Shown: one piece after another, positions 35,518 through 39,843 of the stretch
Layout of the letters: every line of letters starts with the position of its first letter
Position numbering within the stretch: the first letter of the stretch is position 1
From: Pseudomonas syringae
GTDB taxonomy: Bacteria > Pseudomonadota > Gammaproteobacteria > Pseudomonadales > Pseudomonadaceae
DNA: 39,843 nt
Assembly: GCF_001698815.1 (NCBI RefSeq)
Contig: NZ_LGSI01000011.1
Location: forward strand, 1-39,843
Direction: 5' to 3'
Made by a program: the position numbers and the translations under genes
The notes under the pieces: model-generated
What the model was told of the DNA's origin: nothing
The model's database searches: none
The model's input: the letters and a program-made list of their open reading frames with translations, nothing else

Positions 35518-35529
35518 ATTGTGTCTTGA

Positions 35530-36627
<1,098 letters not shown>

Positions 36628-38067
36628 TTATCGTTTGCTCGAGGCCAGCGTGGTGGCCTTTTCCTGTTCCATGCGAGCCATCAACGGCTGGCTCTGCTGC
36701 ATGAACCGCTGTTTTTCGGATTTGGCGATTGGATCCGCCATCGGCAATTTCTGACCCAGAGGGTCAACGTGCACGCCATTGACCTGGAACTCATAGTGCA
36801 AATGAGGTCCTGTCGACAGGCCGGTGGTACCAATATAGCCGATCACCTGACCTTGTTTGACACTGCCGCCAGTTTGTATGCCTTTGGCAAAACCTTGCAT
36901 GTGGCCATACAGCGTCCGATAGGTATCGCCATGCTGGATGATCACGGTGTTGCCGTAGCCGCCACGGCGACCTGCAAGCAGAACCTTGCCATCGCCGGTG
37001 GCTTTGATCGGCGTGCCGCGCGGGGCTGCATAGTCAACGCCTTTGTGCGCGCGGATCTTGTTCAGGATCGGGTGTTTGCGGCCCATGGAAAACATCGAAC
37101 TGATGCGAGCAAAGTCCACCGGAGTACGGATGAATGCCTTGCGCATGCTGTTGCCATCAGCAGTGTAGTAATTGGTATTGCCCTGCTTGTTGGTATAGCG
37201 GACTGCGGAATAGGACTTGCCGTGGTTGGTGAAGCGGGCAGACAGAATATTGCCGGTGCCAATAGTCTTGCCGTTCACGACTTTCTGCTCGTAGATCACG
37301 TCGAATTCGTCACCCTTGCGGATGTCCTGGGCGAAGTCGATGTCGTAACCGAAAATGTTGGCCATATCCATGGTCATGGTATGGGACAGGCCTGCGCGCT
37401 GCGCGGACTGCGAGAGCGAACTGTTGATCACGCCATGGACATAGGCGGTACGCACGTTCGGCTTGCTGATTTCGCGGCCGAAGGTAAAGCCCTTGTCGGT
37501 CCGGGAAAGGCTGATGCTTTCCAGCTCGCTGATCTTGCTGTGCAGCTGCTTTAGCTGGCCTTCAGGTGAAAGCTCGAATTGCAGGATCTGGCCGTTTTTC
37601 AGCTGGCTGAATTGCTTGGCCTGCTTATCGCTGGCCAGGACCTCATGCACGGTCGTGGCGGGCAGCCCGACTTTTTCGAACAGCGTGGAAAGCGTGTCAC
37701 CCTTGGTGACTGCAATTTCCCGGTGATTCGCGTTCGTGGCCGCAACTGCAGGCGCCTTCGGCTGCGGCGCAGCTTCTTTGGCGGGCTCTGTGGTGGCGTT
37801 TTCCTGAGTTTCTTCAGTGCCATTGTCGATCTGGGCAAACGGAGATTCGGTGGTGTCTGGTGTGGCTTGAGTCGATTCTTGAACGTCTTGTTGTTCTATG
37901 CGCTGATCTGTGGGGATTTCCAGATCAAGATTCAGCGTGGTTTTTTTAGCTTCAACGTCACTTGAAGGGAATACCAGGAGAGCCAGGCTCAGCAAGGCGG
38001 CGATGCCGCTTGCAGCGAGCAGGTGGGTCTTCGGATAAAGCGGAGGCGCTTTAGGCGGTGTATTCAT
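36628..38067 (-). CDS. Periplasmic M23 peptidase with LysM-like domain (MepM-like endopeptidase)
   Basis: Cuts peptide cross-links in peptidoglycan. 479 residues. One N-terminal membrane anchor (about 14-35, HLLAASGIAALLSLALLVF) is followed by a Glu/Gln/Thr-rich low-complexity linker (about 45-105). An OapA/LysM-like segment comes next (IAVTKGDTLSTLFEKVGL). The C-terminal zinc domain has HKGVDYAAPRGTPIKATGDG (first His and Asp), YRTLYGHMQGF and GPHLHYEF (HxH), so all metal ligands are present. The ribosome site is weak. The upstream leader has a 14-base tandem repeat at 38084-38109. Matches the PA0667 position I recall, between anmK and tyrS. Confidence 0.93.
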   Translation of the reverse strand: MNTPPKAPPLYPKTHLLAASGIAALLSLALLVFPSSDVEAKKTTLNLDLEIPTDQRIEQQDVQESTQATPDTTESPFAQIDNGTEETQENATTEPAKEAAPQPKAPAVAATNANHREIAVTKGDTLSTLFEKVGLPATTVHEVLASDKQAKQFSQLKNGQILQFELSPEGQLKQLHSKISELESISLSRTDKGFTFGREISKPNVRTAYVHGVINSSLSQSAQRAGLSHTMTMDMANIFGYDIDFAQDIRKGDEFDVIYEQKVVNGKTIGTGNILSARFTNHGKSYSAVRYTNKQGNTNYYTADGNSMRKAFIRTPVDFARISSMFSMGRKHPILNKIRAHKGVDYAAPRGTPIKATGDGKVLLAGRRGGYGNTVIIQHGDTYRTLYGHMQGFAKGIQTGGSVKQGQVIGYIGTTGLSTGPHLHYEFQVNGVHVDPLGQKLPMADPIAKSEKQRFMQQSQPLMARMEQEKATTLASSKR

Positions 38068-38083
38068 AGGTAATTTTGACTTT

Positions 38084-38109
38084 GAAAAGATGAATTGGAA
38101 AAGATGAAT
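38084..38109. repeat. Short tandem repeat in the M23 peptidase leader
   Basis: GAAAAGATGAAT occurs at 38084-38095 and 38098-38109 (period 14), followed by a degenerate GATGAAGATGAA at about 38116-38127. It lies 17-60 bases upstream of the peptidase ATG on the minus strand, between a TATA-rich segment (near 38132-38145) and the start codon, so it is probably transcribed. Confidence 0.5.
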
Positions 38110-38216
38110 GACATGATGAAGATGAAATAACTGTATAAAATATAACCAAAACCTGCTCGAAGCAACCCTGCCAAACGTTTCAATTTATGATTCGGCGTCG
38201 GGTGCTGGGCAAAACT

Positions 38217-38244
38217 TTGTAAACGGGCCCTGATCTTGTATGGT
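38217..38244 (+). promoter_or_regulatory. Candidate tyrS promoter
   Basis: TTGTAA (38217-38222) and TATGGT (38239-38244) with a 16-base spacer, 35 bases before the tyrS ATG. A moderate match only. No T-box-like leader is present. Confidence 0.35.
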
Positions 38245-38278
38245 TGGTTCCCTTTAAATAGGCGATGACGGGGCTTAT

Positions 38279-39478
38279 ATGAAGTCGGTTGAAGAGCAGC
38301 TGGCGCTAATCAAGCGCGGGGCGGATGAACTCCTGGTCGAGGCTGAGCTGATTACCAAGCTCAAGCGCGGCCAGCCACTACGTATTAAAGCCGGGTTCGA
38401 CCCAACGGCACCTGATCTGCATCTGGGTCATACCGTGCTTATTAATAAGCTGCGTCAGTTTCAGGATCTCGGTCACCAGGTCATCTTCCTGATCGGCGAC
38501 TTCACCGGCATGATCGGTGATCCGAGCGGCAAAAGCGCAACGCGTCCGCCACTGACCCGTGAGCAGGTGCTGGATTACGCCGAAACTTACAAGTCCCAGG
38601 TATTCAAGATCCTTGATCCGGCGAAAACCGAGGTGGCATTCAACTCCACCTGGATGGATCAACTGAGCCCTGCGGATTTCATTCGGCTGTCCTCGCAATA
38701 CACGGTGGCGCGGATGCTTGAGCGCGACGACTTCGACAAGCGTTACAAGACCAACCAGCCCATCGCCATCCACGAATTCCTCTATCCGCTGGTCCAGGGT
38801 TATGACTCCGTTGCGTTGCGTGCGGATGTCGAGCTGGGCGGTACCGACCAGAAATTCAATCTGCTGATGGGGCGCGAGTTGCAGCGCGCTTACGGGCAAG
38901 AAGCTCAATGCATTCTGACCATGCCGTTGTTGGAGGGTCTGGATGGCGTGAAGAAGATGTCCAAGTCGCTGGGTAACTACGTAGGTATCCAGGAAGCGCC
39001 GGGCATTATGTACAGCAAGCTTGTCTCGATTCCTGATGCGTTGATGTGGCGTTACTTCGAGCTGCTGAGCTTCCGCTCGATGGAAGAGATCGACGGCTTC
39101 AAGGCTGATTGCGAAGCGGGTGCGAATCCGCGCGATATCAAGATCAAGCTGGCTGAAGAAATTGTGGCGCGTTTCCATGGTGAAGAAGCTGCAGCTTCCG
39201 CGCACCGTTCTGCGGGCAACCGTATGAAGGAAGGCGAGCTGCCGGATGATCTGCCGGAGATCGCGTTGACTGCTGCTGAGGATATGCCGATCGCCGCTGT
39301 CCTTAATAAGGCGGGCCTGGTCAAGAACTCTGCGGTGGCGCGTGATCTGTTGGCGTCCGGTGGTGTGCGTATAGATGGTGAGGTCGTGGATCGCACCTTC
39401 ATATTCAAGCTGGGCGCGATGCATGTCTGTCAGGCTGGGAAGAAGGCTTTCGGGCGTATTACGCTTAATTTGGAATAA
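38279..39478 (+). CDS. tyrS: Tyrosyl-tRNA synthetase
   Basis: Class I aminoacyl-tRNA synthetase. 399 residues, the length of the shorter TyrZ-like type found in pseudomonads. HIGH-type motif HLGHT at residues 48-52, KMSKS at 226-230. [21 protein letters not shown] and [19 protein letters not shown] form the tyrosine/tRNA pocket. The C-terminal S4 RNA-binding domain (about 335-399) includes [25 protein letters not shown] precedes the ATG. Followed directly by rRNA-type promoters, the order I recall for PAO1 (tyrS, then 16S rRNA). Confidence 0.97.
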   Translation: MKSVEEQLALIKRGADELLVEAELITKLKRGQPLRIKAGFDPTAPDLHLGHTVLINKLRQFQDLGHQVIFLIGDFTGMIGDPSGKSATRPPLTREQVLDYAETYKSQVFKILDPAKTEVAFNSTWMDQLSPADFIRLSSQYTVARMLERDDFDKRYKTNQPIAIHEFLYPLVQGYDSVALRADVELGGTDQKFNLLMGRELQRAYGQEAQCILTMPLLEGLDGVKKMSKSLGNYVGIQEAPGIMYSKLVSIPDALMWRYFELLSFRSMEEIDGFKADCEAGANPRDIKIKLAEEIVARFHGEEAAASAHRSAGNRMKEGELPDDLPEIALTAAEDMPIAAVLNKAGLVKNSAVARDLLASGGVRIDGEVVDRTFIFKLGAMHVCQAGKKAFGRITLNLE

Positions 39479-39492
39479 GCGTAAATTAACGG

Positions 39493-39520
39493 TTGACGGC
39501 CTCTCGAATCTGTCTATAAT
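39493..39520 (+). promoter_or_regulatory. rRNA operon promoter P1
   Basis: TTGACG (39493-39498), 16-base spacer, perfect TATAAT (39515-39520), then a C-rich discriminator TCGCACC. Starts 15 bases after the tyrS stop. Confidence 0.85.
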
Positions 39521-39637
39521 TCGCACCTCTTCCGGAGCAGATGAAACGGAAAACTCCTTGGTAATCAAGTAGTTAGCCGGTTTGATTGGCGAGGAAGAGG
39601 TTTCGATGAGTTGATCGAAAGCGGTGAAAAAAGGTGG

Positions 39638-39665
39638 TTGACAGCAGGTTGTAACGCTGTAGAAT
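39638..39665 (+). promoter_or_regulatory. rRNA operon promoter P2
   Basis: TTGACA (39638-39643), 16-base spacer, TAGAAT (39660-39665), discriminator TCGCCTCCCGC. Confidence 0.85.
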
Positions 39666-39756
39666 TCGCCTCCCGCTAACGAGCAACGTGAAGTTGATCG
39701 AAGCGCAAGTGGTTGAAGTTGCAAAGGAAACTTTGAAAGCTTCGGAAAATAACCGC

Positions 39757-39784
39757 TTGACAGTAACGGGTGCTGCTGTAGAAT
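39757..39784 (+). promoter_or_regulatory. rRNA operon promoter P3
   Basis: TTGACA (39757-39762), 16-base spacer, TAGAAT (39779-39784), discriminator GCGCGCCTCGG. The GC-rich discriminators at all three promoters are typical of stringent (ppGpp) control. Confidence 0.85.
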
Positions 39785-39820
39785 GCGCGCCTCGGTTGAG
39801 ACGAAAGATCTTAACCACCC

Positions 39821-39832
39821 GCTCTTTAACAA
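39821..39832 (+). promoter_or_regulatory. rrn leader boxA antitermination element
   Basis: GCTCTTTAACAA matches the bacterial rRNA boxA (TGCTCTTTAACAA) bound by NusB/S10. It indicates that the 16S rRNA gene begins a short distance beyond the window edge. Confidence 0.9.
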
Positions 39833-39843
39833 ATGAATCAAGC

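Noticed and set aside
38378..39841. 487-codon open frame on the minus strand across tyrS and the rrn promoters
   Set aside because: Antisense of tyrS running into promoter DNA; no recognisable protein sequence.

Overview
The window is a chromosomal segment of a Pseudomonas, most likely of the P. syringae group or a close relative. The reasons are gene order (trpE ... trpGDC, vfr, osmC-like, speD, coq7, HIT, argC, erpA, anmK, M23 peptidase, tyrS, rrn), Pseudomonas-type REP/REPIN repeats, the autotransporter esterase EstA, and a combined mannuronan C5-epimerase/O-acetylhydrolase with the length and architecture of P. syringae PsmE. Organism assignment is inference from remembered gene order and protein families; no search was run.

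Layout. 1-8188 is an envelope block: an alpha-2-macroglobulin-like lipoprotein with an intact thioester motif, a small convergent membrane protein, and penicillin-binding protein 1C, with REPIN repeats between them. 8286-11321 holds rpe, gph and trpE. The last codons of gph double as a Trp-codon-rich leader peptide for trpE. 11335-22151 is the accessory interval between trpE and trpG. It carries estA, a fructosamine (Amadori compound) utilisation locus (SIS deglycase, PfkB kinase, orphan periplasmic binding protein, divergent GntR/UTRA regulator) and the 1609-residue psmE. 22406-25201 is a second trp leader followed by trpG-trpD-trpC. 25249-33787 contains a lipoate-ligase-like gene, vfr, an OsmC-family gene, speD, a membrane protein with a Fur-box-like promoter, coq7, a HIT hydrolase, a short-chain dehydrogenase, a DUF805 membrane protein, a nitronate-monooxygenase-like flavoprotein and hemJ. 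33922-39478 contains argC, erpA, anmK, a LysM-like/M23 peptidase and tyrS. The last 350 bases hold three tandem rRNA-type promoters and a boxA, so a 16S rRNA gene should start just outside the window.

How the genes work together. Tryptophan synthesis is split into trpE and trpGDC, and each transcript opens with a nearly identical leader peptide ending in Arg-Trp-Arg-Trp-Arg-Ala, so both should respond to charged tRNA-Trp. The envelope genes pair a protease-trapping lipoprotein with a repair transglycosylase, and further right anmK and the M23 peptidase handle peptidoglycan turnover. The fructosamine genes form a compact minus-strand operon controlled from a 252-base divergent region that carries an array of TAGACCA-like half-sites. 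The six convergent gene junctions split evenly: three carry a GTAGGA-type REPIN and three carry a terminator-like hairpin (two classical intrinsic terminators and one imperfect stem).

The most unusual observations are the leader peptide embedded in the gph reading frame, REP sequence forming the start of the pbpC coding region, the operator array at the fructosamine locus, and the content of the trpE-trpG interval. In some other pseudomonads that interval holds an R/F-type tailocin cluster; none is present here.
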